The position numbers were made by a program, and so were the translations under genes. Source: Cheilinus undulatus (Eukaryota; Chordata; Actinopteri; Labriformes; Labridae). From it: a stretch of DNA of 64,000 nt. How positions within the stretch are numbered: the first letter of the stretch is position 1; the number at the start of each line of letters is the position of its first letter. Positions 42,001 through 57,000 of the stretch are shown in pieces. Under the pieces are notes generated by a model that saw only the letters and a list, made by a program, of their open reading frames with translations, did not search any database and was not told the DNA's origin. The stretch lies in the NCBI RefSeq assembly GCF_018320785.1, contig NC_054867.1, positions 37,761,855 to 37,825,854 of the forward strand. The letters run 5' to 3'.

Positions 42001-45000
42001 AAAAGTCAAATTACATTGACCATGATTAATTTATAAAATCAACAAAAGGGTAAAACATCCAAGCAGGTCAATACTTTTGATAGGTAATGCATTTATGCAG
42101 AATTGTTCGTTTTTTACATAAGCTTACGGATTCATAATCCACTGAAACCAGAGAGTTTTTACATCCTGCACAAAGTTTTTTTCCTTTTCAGCCTTGCCCA
42201 AACTGGTGATTTGGCCAACATCACCGGATCACCGAGAGGAAGGGAAAAGAAAAAGATCATTTTGCTCCTTTAAGAGGAAAATTACATGGAGCTTCTTTGG
42301 ACTCATTGCTTCCTCACTTCAACTGAAAACTTCCACCCCTCCAAACCAGCTTTTAATCCAACAGTTCTCCCGTTATGAGATAGCATGACCAGAAAGTGAT
42401 ATAAAAAGGCAGAAGTGAAGCATAGAAGTGTATGAGTTTAGGATTTGGATTAAGAAGAGTAATACAGAAATAAAAGACAGTAAAACTCTATAAATGGAGA
42501 ACATTTAAAGAAATCTGGGTGGAAGACTATGTGAGGAGAAGGGGGAGTATATGTGTAGAATGGTAGAAAAAGAAAACAAGTGTAATTATTTGGGTAGTAA
42601 TCCAGTGTTTCCCACATATTCTGTAGACGATGCTTAGGCGGGCCATCCAGGTATAATTGCAGACATCCAAGCATATTTTCCAACCGTTTTCTTTTTTTTT
42701 CTTTTTTAATTTGAATGCTAGAGAGATATCCACCAGTGCACCCATCTGGTAAATGCACTGATTGAGGGCTCCAAGCTTGTATGCTTGTATGTTGTTTCAG
42801 CAATTTCCTCAGCTCCTTGGTGCTGATATTGTCCTGTAGTCTGTACTCTAATGGCTGCAATATGCAACTTCGTCAACCATCAGCTATCACACATGCAGTC
42901 AGCTGCTATGGTAACTGAATATTGAGCTCACTTTAGAGGACACATGTGGTTACTTCTTTATGCATTCTGGCATTGTTTATATAGTGCTCCCATGTTTTTC
43001 TAGTCTGCTATGACTGATGTGAATGTGATTGTCTAAATGCTGCTGTGACTGTTTCCCCAATTTTGTTTCCACAATTGTTTTTTTATTTCTTAATAAAGCT
43101 TGGTAGACTGTAAACAAAATTGCCCTTTTGAGATCAATAAAGTTGACTGAATCTGAATATCTTGGCCCCTGTATTGGTAACAAGTTTTGTAACTCTGGGT
43201 TGTGGGGAATATCCAGCCCTCAAGGAAAAGATCTCAAGGAAGCCTGACACAAAGGTCTTTTGGTAGAAAAAAAAATCATATAAGAGCATTAACATATTTT
43301 CTTGTGAGTTTATCAATGAAACAATTAAAATTGAAGATGACTTTTTGACAGCAATGTAACACTTTTTGTTGTGTTGGTTGTGGTGGGTCTCTGCTTTTCT
43401 TAGACTTCTTAGAAGTGTGCGGGCTCCAAGGAGGAAAGACTATGAATGATTGCACTTGTGGACTAAAAGCAATTAGTTTGGGATTAACCAGATTCAAAAT
43501 TAATCACCTAGAAACACTAATATTACCTTGAGAGGGCCAAGTATTGTTGATCCGATCCTATCTGATATGGTACCACGGTATGGTATGGTATGGTATGGTA
43601 TGGTAGGTTAGGGAAGGGTAGGGCATGATGGTATGGTATGGTATAATATGGTATAATATGGTATAATATGGTATGGTACGGTATGGTACGGTATTGTACC
43701 TTATACTATCGTCTCAAATAGTATCGTATCATACAGTATCATGTCTTATCGAATTGTCTTATATGATATGGCATTGTGTCGAATGAAATAGTATAATACA
43801 GTATCATGTATCGAATTGTTTGGTATCTTGTCCTATAGTATTGTATCATATCAGACCACATTGCATTGTATCATATCATATCATATCATATCGTATTGTA
43901 ATAGGGATTAATGTATCAAGCCAGCTAAATGGTCAATTTCGGATTTATCATATTTTACAGACAAAGGCTTAAAATCCCATTTAAAGACTCCTTTAAAGCT
44001 GTAATGAAGCCTCCTGCCACTAGTAGCCACTGTAGCTTTAGTTAGGGACCACTGCCTTCCTGCTTTTTTCTTTTCTTTTCAGTCTCAAAGAAAGGTGAGG
44101 TCCCTTGTATAAACCTGTTGGCCTCTTGATCTCTCCTGACACATTTTCTTTAGAATTCAACTTAATGTACTCTTATATGTGTGCATATTAAATAAATAAA
44201 TAAATAAAATAAAATAAAATAAAATAAATAACAAGAACAGTGTAAAAATGAATATGAGGGCCCTACAGAAAACAGTTAGGTAACAAGTTTCCCAACTCTT
44301 CTAGTTGAGGGGCCCAACTTAATACTTTACATTGCCATTTAGTTGACATAACACACTCACAGGTAAAAATCCCAAGTTGGCAGACAGTTGTTTTCCAATA
44401 GAAAATATTTTTCAGTTGGGAAAACTAAAGCAGTAACACCAATTATTCAAGTTGAGCCCCTAGATAACTTCAGTCTTTATGTTCACTTGGAATATATCTT
44501 ACATAATTTAAGAAACTCAATATAATGTGTTGCATCAACTAGTTAAGTTATCAAAAGGGCACAAATACTTCATAATTTGTTCCCTCAACATTAATCAAGG
44601 TGTATTTTTTACAGTGTAATTACAGTAAGCATCTGCATAGAGGAATGAAGACTGGTGGAGCAAGCTGCTAACTTTAGCCACGCTCTACTCAGCAAACCAG
44701 CCTCCCATCATATCCCTCTGACACAACTATGTGATGAATTTGACAGTTTTCTGAGCATTGTATTCACTTTGGTCTAGTTGGTTACAAGCAATTTGAATGT
44801 GCGTTTAGCCGAACAGGGAAATAGCCACTTGGGGACATCCATATAATGTACTGTATTGTGAATAAGCCAGGATTGGTTAAAAAAAGTGCTCTGGAAGAAC
44901 CATTCCAAAACTCTGATTTACCACAAGTAGCCTTAAAAACAACCAACAAGTGAAATATTGAAAGCAAAGTGCTGTAGTGTCATATACAATATCATTAAAG

Positions 45001-48000
45001 CAATTCAATATAAACAACATTGTGTACAGGATTACAGCTGGCAGCATCACTTTCCTGAGTTATTGTAGTGGTTCCCACATCTATTTTTTATTAACTGGAT
45101 TGTTCCTTGGGTTCATGTAATTGTGATTTTGCACATTTCTGGAATTTATATGTCTGAATTTCCAGTAAATAGAAAGATAACCATCAGAAAAAGTCATTAT
45201 TCTGGCTCCTAACCTAAAAGGTTCAACAGCTACAAGTGACAGCAGCCAGTGTGATTTTCTAGAAATAGACAGACATGTCCCGGTTCAGCACATATTCCTG
45301 TCATTCTATCCACAACATTATCCTATAGAGCTCTTCTCAGAGGAAGAGCTGTTTCTCTTTCTTTTCCCTGCACACATTTTCCTTAGTAATGTGATGCTTA
45401 TAAAAATAGACCGTCACCTCCCTTCCCCCTCCTCAGGTGCAGTAGCAGGGACACAGGTGAAAAAAACACCCCGTTCGCAGAGTCGGCACTTGCCCACTGA
45501 GAGGGAGCAGGCCGCCCAGAGAAAGAGCCATCTGGAGCGTCGTTTTTCACACCACATTGTTCTCGTGTAGCTCCATGCCGACCGCCATGTTTGTATTGCA
45601 TTAAATCTTTGAAGTGTGCTGCCACACCAAACAGGTGCCGGTCTTTCTTAGTTGAAAGTGCCGCCGCCTGATGAGATTCTGCAGTGGGGAAAAAATCGAG
45701 CAGAGTGATGAGGGGAGGGAGGGAGTGAAAGGTGAGACGGTGAGATATGGGCAGAGGGAGGATAAGGAGGGAGAAATAGGATTAATGGGAGGAGAGCAAG
45801 GTAGATAGGAAAATCAGGTGATGAAATGGAGGAGGGTGATTATAGGAGGGACAGAAATACTGTACATAAGAGAAGGAGAAAAGAAACACTAATGGGTGAG
45901 TCAGGAGCAAGCAGACCTCGTGGAAAGAGGTTGAAAAAAGAGCAGCCACTGTTTAGATCAGTGCTGAATCAAAAAGATATTCCAGCCTCTTTCTGTATCA
46001 GTAATGAGACATGTCATATACAGGTTAACAGCATGACTGAACATACAAGGTAACCAGACTTTTAGAGAACACAGTGGTCAGGCAGTCAGGCAGTCAGGAA
46101 GCTCAGAGACCATCTGCTGTGATTGTGATGTCTCACGCCTGGTCTAAATAAAGGAGGAAAACCCGAAAGAGCAGCGTGGGAGGCACAGCGAGAGATTCTA
46201 TAGGTACCAGAACAGAAGTACAAAACAAGCAGGAACAGCAGTAAATATCCACCATGTGGATAAGAAGAAAGATTGATTGACTGACTGAATGAATGTAAGC
46301 ACACTATGCTGCCCTGTATATGAGATGGGCTATAAAAATAAAGTTTAACGTGACTATGATGTGAATATTCAGCATGGTAACATTGGGTTTGAATTTAAGT
46401 AGCTATATGACGGACTAAGATCAAAAGTGGGACCTTGTTTTAACCTTAACCCCTTTTTTTTAGCCTTGGTCCAAGTCTAACCTGTGGCTCCTTTAGTGCA
46501 TGCCATTCCCCATGCTCTCTTTGCCCAATTTCCAGATAAATCATCTATCATATCTAAATAAAGCCATAGAAGTCCAAAATGAATAAATAATAGTGGATAT
46601 TGTATTTATGCCAATATTCAATATGCTGATATTTTCTCATTTTAGCCGATACCGATACAAGCATACTTTTTATACTGTAAAGAATACCTAGTGTCTCCTG
46701 TGCAAAGAGAGGCTGGGTAGACGGTCTGATAGTTGTTTTATGTTTGGGGCTTTATTGAAAATATTCAGAGCTCACAGTGGGCCTCCATGAGTGTGTAGCA
46801 CTCTAGGCAATTACCTATACCTGATGGTACATTTGCATATTCATTCAGATATTTAAGGCCGATTTATGATTTATACTGCCAGTGAGTGTGGCTAGAATAT
46901 CAAGTGGGTCTGCAGACCATTCATCACCGATGGCCACTCTCAGAGATCGTTGATCTGAGACACGGTTTAGCTTAGAAAAGTGCCGTAATTTGCCAGCACA
47001 ATACTTTTCTAATTGAACTTTATTCTTAAACAAAGTCTGGCAGTTACATCCACAAAATAACCACATTGCAAACATTACAGACTAAGAAACATCTAATAAA
47101 AAATACAGAAAAAGATCAGAGGTCTAATGTGTATTAAAGTATGTATAGACCTGTTTCAGAAGTAGTCATACAAACGGTGGCTTTCTATAGCTTTGTTAGC
47201 TTTAGCTTACACTAACATAGCTACGCTAGCTACGTTTTTAACATTACCACATCAGTCAATTTAGCCAAGCTAGCTTCAGCAATGAGCTCTAGCAAAAGTA
47301 GCCAAAACAGATGAAGCTACGTAGATAATGTCTCTACGTATTTTACATAGCTGCTTTGTGAGCTTAGCTTTAGCTATATTAGCTAGTTAGGTAGCTCTGT
47401 TATCAAGAGCTAAGTTTGCTTTAGCACATTAGGCTTTCAACTCTTGGTACCCTAAGTGTTGCCTTAACTCTTACCCTAACTCTATTCTGAAGATTAATCT
47501 GATTTAATTGAAAAGTTTTAGAGTGTTTTTTCTTTCTGAGATATACGCCGTCTCAGATGAAAGGTCTGTGAAAGGGGCCATCAGAGATAAATGGTCTGCA
47601 GCCAGACTGTCTTGGATATATCAGCTCTAATATCAGTTGACTTTTTCATATCTGCTGATAGATACTTTATGAGTTAATATATGCAGCCCTATAAATAATC
47701 AAATAAATAAAAGCAGGAAGGCTTGATACCTTTGTACCAAGGAATGCACAGGACAAAATCAGCAAATAAATGAGATGTCAAGAGCCGGCGCCAAAGTTGG
47801 CGGAAACCTAACATTTTTTACAGAAGATTTAAGGTTTTAAATAAAGTAGCACTTACAATGACCCTTGTTAATTTTGGCAGCTATTTTGGATTTAGTTATA
47901 ATATCAGCCTTCAGATTATGTATATTTTTTAGCTTTAATCACATTTTAGTAAATTTCCCTTTTGAAAGTTTTTTTCCAGTTTTAGCTAACAAAAACTCAA

Positions 48001-51000
48001 GTCAAGTTCAGTTTCAGTCAATACAAAGTCCTTACATTTTGATCAATACTTATAGCCTTAACAATAATTTTCCTTGACCTAATTAAATGAACCATGTTGT
48101 AAAATTCATACAAATGTAAAATACTTATATTGTACCCACGGAGGAGAAATAGCAGGGAATTTAAACATTCAACAGTCAAGCAATAACATTTTAGTCTAAT
48201 TTCAGCCTCCTTAACAAAAACTAAACGTTCCCTTCATCAGAGCTTTTCTCATCAAAGGTCTATTTTTACATGGTCTTGTCTTCCCCACAGAAAAAAGGTA
48301 GTTGACAAACATTTTTATTCATACTTTTAGTTGCTGAAGTTAACACAGAGGTTGACCCACATTTCCTAAAAGAAGTCCCAAGATTTAGACTAAAAAATAG
48401 ATGGGACTGGGACTGCATAAGAGCTTGACATTTTCAAGTCCTTGCAGAAAATCCATCGCTTGTTGATGTCCCTTCTACAACACATCCATACAGTCACCAC
48501 AGATGGTTGTTAAACATGAGTCTGGTTTTGCACAAGGTGTCTGCCTGCTAAAACAAAGTTGTATTTAGGGAACATATTTACTAATACATAACACCCACTT
48601 TTACATTTCATGGATGAATTTCATATAAGGGAGAAAAGCTGTTAAAATTGGCCTTCCTGATTAGTGCTGCAAGGGATCCCGGAATGTTACAACATCAAAA
48701 CTAAGAATTCCTCCTGCTTCGAAAACTGTTGGAAATATTTGAAGTAATGTAACTCAGTTAAAAATGTATGTAACACAGGAGTAGTTATTTCTAAATATAT
48801 CTTATAAAAGAGACAGAAATTACCTTGTATTTTATGAAACTACAAAAAAGTCTACTTTTTATAAATGCCACCATTCAGAAGAAACTCTTTGTATTTGCCT
48901 CTCTTGATGATCCTTTTCCAGTCATTCAACGTAACTTTAAAACTGCACAAAAGACAGGACAGTAGACATAAACCAACAAACTGCTTTAAAGGTTATCTCA
49001 GTAATATCAGACTCACCTTTAGCTGTTTATGTCTACAAAGCTATATCAGAGCATTTTTAACATCCTCATAAGGCAAACCAGAATATTTCCTTCTTCTGAT
49101 AATTCTCTAAAATATTCTGCTTTTATAAACCGAATAAATTGTGTTTGTTTTTAAAAACTTAATGTGTTTTGTCACTGAGGTATAGCCAGTATAGTCAGTC
49201 ACTGAGGCTAATATCAAAGGTTTAAAAAAACATTAGACCTAATTAACTTACATTTCATAATTAATATAAGCATGTGTTTGCTCAGGGGAATGATAAAAAA
49301 CAAAACTGCCTTGATTTGACACAGAGGAAAATGTAAGCAGTGAATGCCAAAGCTGAAAACAAAACTAAACAAAAGCTATAAGAGCAATTAGGCTATATTT
49401 TCTATTAAATTTTCCCTTGGGATAAACCTGCATGAGATGTGAAAAAAAATGTAATAAAGATAAAGTGGCAGGGATAAATTAAAAAATTAGGATAATAAAA
49501 ATGTGTTTACGTACAAAATAGGACTCAAAGCTTCAAGATTTTTGCTCTGGGGGAATGGCTTCTGCTTTGCATTGGCAGCACACTCCTTCATTCCCTGAAT
49601 CCATTCAATTTCTCAGAGTTACAAGCTGAGACTTTAGGTGTAGACATTCTGATCTATACAGAACACAGGGAGCCTGGACAAAACCCTTTATACCAATGGA
49701 GAATAACAAACTCAACCTCATGGAGAATGTTTGGTAGCAAAGATCTTTTTGGGGGGCTTGTCTGCTCTGACGCTGCCAAAATTAGATTTAGCATTCATTA
49801 AGTAGTTTAAACAAAGGTCTTTTAATAAGAATAGATTGCATAGGCCTTTTTTAAGTTTTTTTTTTTATCATCTCTCTTGGGTCCTGGGGGGGCTCTGTTT
49901 TCTTAGGTGCATGTAGGGGGGCTCCAGAGAAAAATTGTTGGGAAACACTGGTCCAAAGTGACAGTATCAACTGATAATGATGTTAAACAAACAAAGACTG
50001 ATTGATAATGAGCCTCATTAACCATCCGAGATTTTTCATAAATATTTTTCTCAAAGTTTCTAAGAGAAACTTGCATCAGATTCACAACATTTGCTTAAAC
50101 TGCTAGTTTCTTCTTAATGATTAATGGCCATGCCCAAACAGGAAACCTGTCACCATTTTTCCTAACCAGCATAGAGATTAACGCCCTTTCATGCCCATAT
50201 CACGGCATCAGACTGCAGGGCTGTGTGCAAACACATAAGACACACAGGAGCGAAGTAGTGAGACGTCAGTAACATCCAAATTAAAATAAACTGTAAAAAA
50301 ATAAATAGCCCACATTGGGCTCTGAGTTTAAGAAATTCTTAGACCTTAATAATTCTAAAGTGGATGTAGAGCTGCCCTAAACAAAACCAAAATAAGCAGT
50401 TTAGTGACATATTCAGTGCTGGATATTTGATGTTTGCTACAAACACATACTGTATATTAGATGATATCAATCATTCAGACGGCACTGTCATCAGAAATAA
50501 CATGCACTGTGCTGCAAAACGAAAAGGATGCTTTCCAGAAGAGTTTAAAAGTTAAACTGAGATTTAGGGTGGCAGCCATTCAATCATATTCATTTTTTCC
50601 AAATTACTATGATTTGATTGGCCCTACATTTATTCTAAAAGTGACTCTGTCATATGATGGAACATCATTTGCACACATTTAAATACTGGTGTGTGAAGGC
50701 AGGATTTTATTGTTTAAAATAATTCTTCTACAAAAAAACGTCCTAGTGTTGTGCAAAGGTTATTTTCATAACATAACATTTAGCAGCTCGGATTGAAATC
50801 TGCATGATTTATTTAAAAATTAGCCAGATTCATGCCATGTATTTACGCATATTTTTTAATATAAAAGGGCAAAACTGGTTTGTAAATGTAGTAAAATTCA
50901 ACTAAGAATTACTTGTTGTAGTGTCTTTCTTAATTTAGTTTATTTAGTGCTGATAAGTACAAAATGAATCATTTTACCTTGTTATATCAGTGCACAAATG

Positions 51001-54000
51001 TATGTGAGAGAGCATGGACTATTCTTAGAGTTTATTTTTAGCTAAGAACGAAACAGCGATTAAAAAAACTGGTGAAAGTCAGATTCTCCTTGAAAACTAT
51101 CTAAGTGGGTTGCAGGTAAAAATTTCTCCTTGTATGGTTGGTGAATAAAAGCCAATGTCTATATCATTTTTGATTTTGTCTTATTTAAAATACAAGTTAA
51201 AATAAAGAAAAGTTAATTATTGGATCAACCCGGTCAAATCAGAATTAATTCCTCTGCTGGTCCAGTTACATTTATCATCCAAAATTTTAAGGCTAAAACA
51301 ACAAAAACTTCATCACGGGTAATTTATTTCTTATCTTTGTTTCAGAGGAGGCAGGCAAACTTTGCACTTTACAGGCAGCTGTTGTCTAGTTTTACCAGAC
51401 ACAACAGGATAAAACTGTGTGTAAAACATTGATTTTGCTCATAAAAGATATAGATGATGACTAAAAAGATCTTTAGAAACAGCTTCATTAGACACAGAGC
51501 TTTATGAACTCAGACATTATCAAAAAGAGGAACTGGATCCAAAATGGAAACAGCAACTAGAACACACCTAGCCAAAACTGTTCACCCTACAGCTCTGAAA
51601 GCACCATTACTCCTAATTACTTGTACTTAGATTCATATAATGGAGACATATTGCCACTTTGTAAAAAAGAAGGTGATGAAAATTAATAGCACAAATCAAC
51701 AAACATCTGGATAAAGACTCCCAGACAGCAGTGAACATCCAGTCAGAATCTGGTGAAATATCAGGCTGAAAATGTGTTTTTAGCTAAAAGAAAACACAAT
51801 CAACACTTATCTTGTACGACAAAGCTATCTGTGAAAGATCCACGTAAAACATGGGGGATGTTTTCTTGGCCATACAATGACCACGTGTGCTTCATGCTGG
51901 GATTTATTGCAGCAGTCAAGCAACAACTCCAGTGGGGATGCTGATGACGTTAATAGAGATGCATTGTGAGTCTTAGATCGAGAGACTCCTCAGGTAAACA
52001 ATTCCCCTCCAGAGGTAACCAGCACAGACTTAAGAAATGTTAATCATCTGACTAATTCACAAAGAGCGCCTTGGTCTCGTCATTATGTGTGGTGTGAAGA
52101 GAGAAGAACACAAATATGATTTAATGAGCATGGATGAGGCAACTTCAGCGTAAGTGCCAGGGCTCGTGGGTTTGAGGGCCCTCATTACTGCTAAAAGATG
52201 CAGAGATGCTTCAAAACAAAAGCAGCAGGGAAATGTGCACAAGGAAAGGATGGACAATTCAAAGTGATTCACAGAGCAAAGGCTATAAAATTTATAAGGG
52301 TGTTAGAAAGACTGTGAGAGGAGAAAACAAATTAGTTTATCATGAATGACTACAAAAAGTCCTAGGTGAGAGAATTCAGCTTTGAAAAAACTTCAGAAAA
52401 TAAATTTTTTCTAAAAAGTTCAGGGAACACAAAGGTTTGCTGGATAAACAGAAATGCTGAGAGCTGCTGCAGAACTAGGATATACAGGAAGATTTCCACA
52501 AATCTGAGCATTAAAACTAAATCAAGCGAGATTTTTTGAGAATGTGACACCAAAAGAGATTATGTATCTTTTACTGATCATATTAAATCTGGCACTTTAA
52601 AAAAAAAAGTAATAGCATTGTAAAGTTTTTACTATGATGCACAGGATGCTGCATGCTTGCAAATCTTTGCTTTACATCTTTATTCTTAATAAGAGTCAGA
52701 CCAGCAGCAGATGCTCCAAAAAATGCAGTAGACCAGATGCAAACGTGAAATCCAAATTGGCATACATCAACACATGATGGCTGGATTTCCATAAAACTTG
52801 GTAATTTATTATGGTTCCTGATTGGTGATTCATCTTTAGGGGTTTGGTTAAGACATGATGACTTTATTTTGAGCTCTCTGAGTAAATATTAACATGTCTC
52901 ACAGTGTTTAAAATGCCACTGGCACCTTCCATGTCTTTCCAATCAAATTAGCACCCCATGTCCATGCACACTTGGTGAGGTAGGCGAGTCACTGCTGACT
53001 CCAGATTTTTAAACTCTATGTTGACATGTTAGTCCAACTGAAACTCCACTAAGTTGACTTTCTTAAAGTTGGAACAACACACCTAGAAACCACAGCTGGA
53101 GATCCACTGTGATTGTGCTGGACTTGGGCTCTGAAGTAGAACATCATAAATGCTAAACATAACAAGTCCGCTTTCAGTTATCACCCTTAGCTAGACGGAT
53201 GGCATGCAACTCATTTGTACCAAAATATCCAGAGCTGCTTGCTTACTTGCTAGCACCGTCAAATGGAACAAGGTCCAGTTGTAGCTAAGCTAAAATGGGT
53301 CGTGTGGCCACCTACCATGGCGGAGACAGTCAGGAAACAAATAACAGTATCCCTTTAAGAATGCAAAATAAAACATCTGAGAGTCTTGTGTTTGTTAACA
53401 ACATTTCAACTACTTAGAGAGTGGTATGAGACTAAACCACTGCTTTAACGAAATGATCGTCCTCACCCTCCAAACAAAACCACACAGGAGTTACTTTCTT
53501 ACTGGATGACACATCAGCCCTTTGTGAGCAGTTGTCAAATGGTCTGATAAGCATGAAAGTTAAATCATACACCACAGCTCTTCTCCGTCACCAGAGCTAA
53601 GCTCGATTCAACACGTCAGGGAGTCTCCAGATTTGTGCCTGTCACTGTATCCTTAACAGTGCTTGGAAAAAACATCTGGGAGTGACTTGTGAGTAAGTCA
53701 ATGTCACATCATCTCTGGGAGCTGTGCATGTTTGATTTCTGTACATCATGTGAGGTGCTCCCTCCATTCTTAAAATAACATGTACCTGAAGGAGAAGAAA
53801 TACATATAATGTAATGTGTACCTGTTTTGGAAAGTGTTGAGTCCAGCAGGGACGCACTGCACCCTCCACTGCCCGTTCTGGTCCGGGTAAAGGACAAACT
53901 TAACTGGCGTCTCCACCTGGAGCTCCTTCTCCAGAGAGAAAAGATGCTCCTTCCAGGGACAGCCGCCCTGGGAGAATAACAACACCTCCCCACTTGGATC

Positions 54001-57000
54001 AACCTGGAAACAGGAAGAGACAAAGGTGTGTGACTAATGAGCAAGATAAAAGGTTAGAGACAACGGAAAGGATGTATTCGAAAGAAAGCAGGCATGTACT
54101 CTCATTGTTCTGAAAATCCAGAGCCAGGCCTTTAGCTTTGCACTCACAATTCAATGTACCAACAAAAATTCAGTTTTTAATAACAGATGATATAAAACTT
54201 ACACAACATTATAAACAACATAACCCTGCCAACATAAAGACTGATTTCAACATTTTGTTTACTCTACTCATAAAAGACTCAATGGCAGACACAAATTTTA
54301 TAAAGAAACATTTAATGCTGATGAAATACAAACAATAACATGTTATATCTCTTGCTGTATATCAGTGGTTCTTAACTGGTCTAGCCTAAGAACCCACCAC
54401 CACCTCTTTAATGAGAAAAGTGACCCAAATTTCCCCAAAAATTACCAACCACTCTTTCCAATGAAACTGCTGCAGTTTGGACCTTAGATGGAACATACAT
54501 ATACTATCAGACAAAGAGACAGGACAAAAGACTGTGTAGGTACCCGGTACCCCTGTACAAGAATTATGGATCTCTTTCGAAAGGGTCTAAGTACAAGCTC
54601 TTGCTTGCTCAGACAAAAATGGCTAGTAATTGTTGAAGAGCGAGGAGACACATCAAGTCATCTAACTGCCTACATCTAGGCCCTGCTTCCTTTGCTGTAG
54701 CACCTGATCAGATAACCTGAACAGGATACCATCGTTGGCCATGCCCGTTAACAGCAGTTCTCCACTTACTGATCTCGGCTTTTGGTATGATTGATGGTTG
54801 GAAATTTAGAGATATGGACAATAAGTTGTAAGGATTTGTTTAATTTAGGGGCTAGACTAGAGCAATGATTAGACATGGTTGCATGCAGCTGCTCAGCTCA
54901 ACTTTTGTGTTTACATTACTGCCAGTGGGAGTTTAAGAAATCTTCAGCTATGGAATCAGCAGAGCATTGGTGACTTATGCACCAATGCGCCTTAGCAGTC
55001 ATTGACCCCGCTCTATGATTTTACATGGTGATCTGCTTCCTGCTGAGTTGCTGTTGTTCCTAAACTCTTCAATTTCCAATACTATCACTTACAGTTGATT
55101 TTGGAATATCCAGCAGGGATGAAATCTACAAACTATCATATTACAAAGGTGGCATCCATCACAGTGCCACACTTGAAGTCACTGAGCTCTTCATAACGAC
55201 CCATTTTTTTAATCACAAATGTTTGTAAATGGAGACCGCATGGCCAGCTGCTTGGTTTTATACAGCTGTGGCTACGGGTCAGATTGAAACACATTCATTC
55301 AATAATTAACAGACGTGGCCAAATACTTTTGTCCACATAGTGTACCTCTTCTCATAACAAAAAAAGGAGGGTTGCAAAAGCATCTGCAATTTTTGTTTCC
55401 TATCATCTAAATTAAGGCCTAAAGAGGACAATCCATTTCAATCAGATTTGTATTCGATAACCTTCATTTGTTTCTCTTATAAGTTCTGTATTTAATCAAT
55501 TTGGTTGCTTTTCCCCTGCTAAATTTGCAGCAAATGTCTAACCCTGCATTAAAGTTTAATTCATGATTATTTATTTTTTTAACATCTTAAGGACCGTGGC
55601 TGTAAGGTTTAGGTGCTCCATCAGAGGAAGAAGGGTGCCCCCCCCCCCATAGGCAGTTAGATAACGGGGCATGTGTCCTTGCCACCAGCTTAAACAATCA
55701 GAGCTATTTTTGTCTGATTGACCACAACAAGAGCTGATGGAGAGCTGTTCCAGTACTTCATGTACAGGAAGACCAGGCTCTATTTTGGTTGATTGCTCGA
55801 GATCTTGAGGAATTAACTAATTACTGAAGAAAACCATTTTTTATTCCAAAATAACAAGATAAATAAGTGTTAAATATGGTTTCCTGAGATTACGAAATAT
55901 GCCAGGGTGTAATGCCAGTTTCTTTAGTTGACTGCAGCCCTCTGGTAAATTGTATGTGGTCTTTTTTTAATCTTTTTGTTTGTTTTAGAAGTTTTGGGGC
56001 TGTTAAGTTGGTATTGTTCAGTCTGAGAAATGAAAAGTATATATCAGGTGAGATTACCTGATGTCGCTCCTTTATAGCCTTCTCCACAACCTCCCGAGCT
56101 GGTAACCAGGAGGACTGATAGTACTCCAGACGGTCCAGGAACTCTTCCCCGACCATCTTCATCGCCTTCCTGAAACCCTCCTGTGAAAACAGGACACACA
56201 CACTGATATAATGGCATGTATAGGGGCTGACAAGACTCAAGATGTGATGGGAAAAAAAATCAAGTTCTTCTGACTTTAGTCACCTCTTTTATCGCTTCTA
56301 CAGCTGGCTTGATTTCCAATTCACTTTAATGTCAAAAACATTAAGTGAGACTGAGTCCTGGATTAAATGAGGGCGATACAGTCTCACTAATCCTGGCTGC
56401 ACTGCTTCATCAGATCCCTGTCATGTCGTGCACAAAGCCCAATATGACCTTCCTGTCAGAGTCTCATGAGTAGAAACTCAAATGCCCATTAGAAGAGACA
56501 CAACCTCTCAAAAACACCTGCACACACTCAGACACGCATAAAAAGTTTGCCAGGCAGCATCTGATTGCAGTGGGTGCAGCTCCTCTGAATTTTCACACTT
56601 GTGGATGGAGGAGATGAAAATCCTCTCTGGTTTTTCAATTATCACCAACAGCCACTGCGATCTCGGGATCACTCTACCGTCATCTTCTCTGCCACTTTTC
56701 AATAAAAGTCTTTCAGCCGTCTTGCAGATTGAGATTGTGGCGAAATTGAAGGAAAGTGCCAGGATAAGAATAGTAATAATGTGAAGTGAAATGTGAGGAA
56801 ACAAACAGGTGAGCTGCTCCTCTGAGACACACCCAGCAATGGTAAAAAACATGAGGATGTAAACATATGAGAGTCAGCGGAGAGCAGGAGCTGTTTCCCT
56901 GCAGGATTTTCCTCGCTGCACTAATGAGAGATGGGAAAGTCACACTAGGTGGCTGTCAGGCTTCTGTTGTTTTTCTGAATGATTCTTAAAAAGCATCTCT

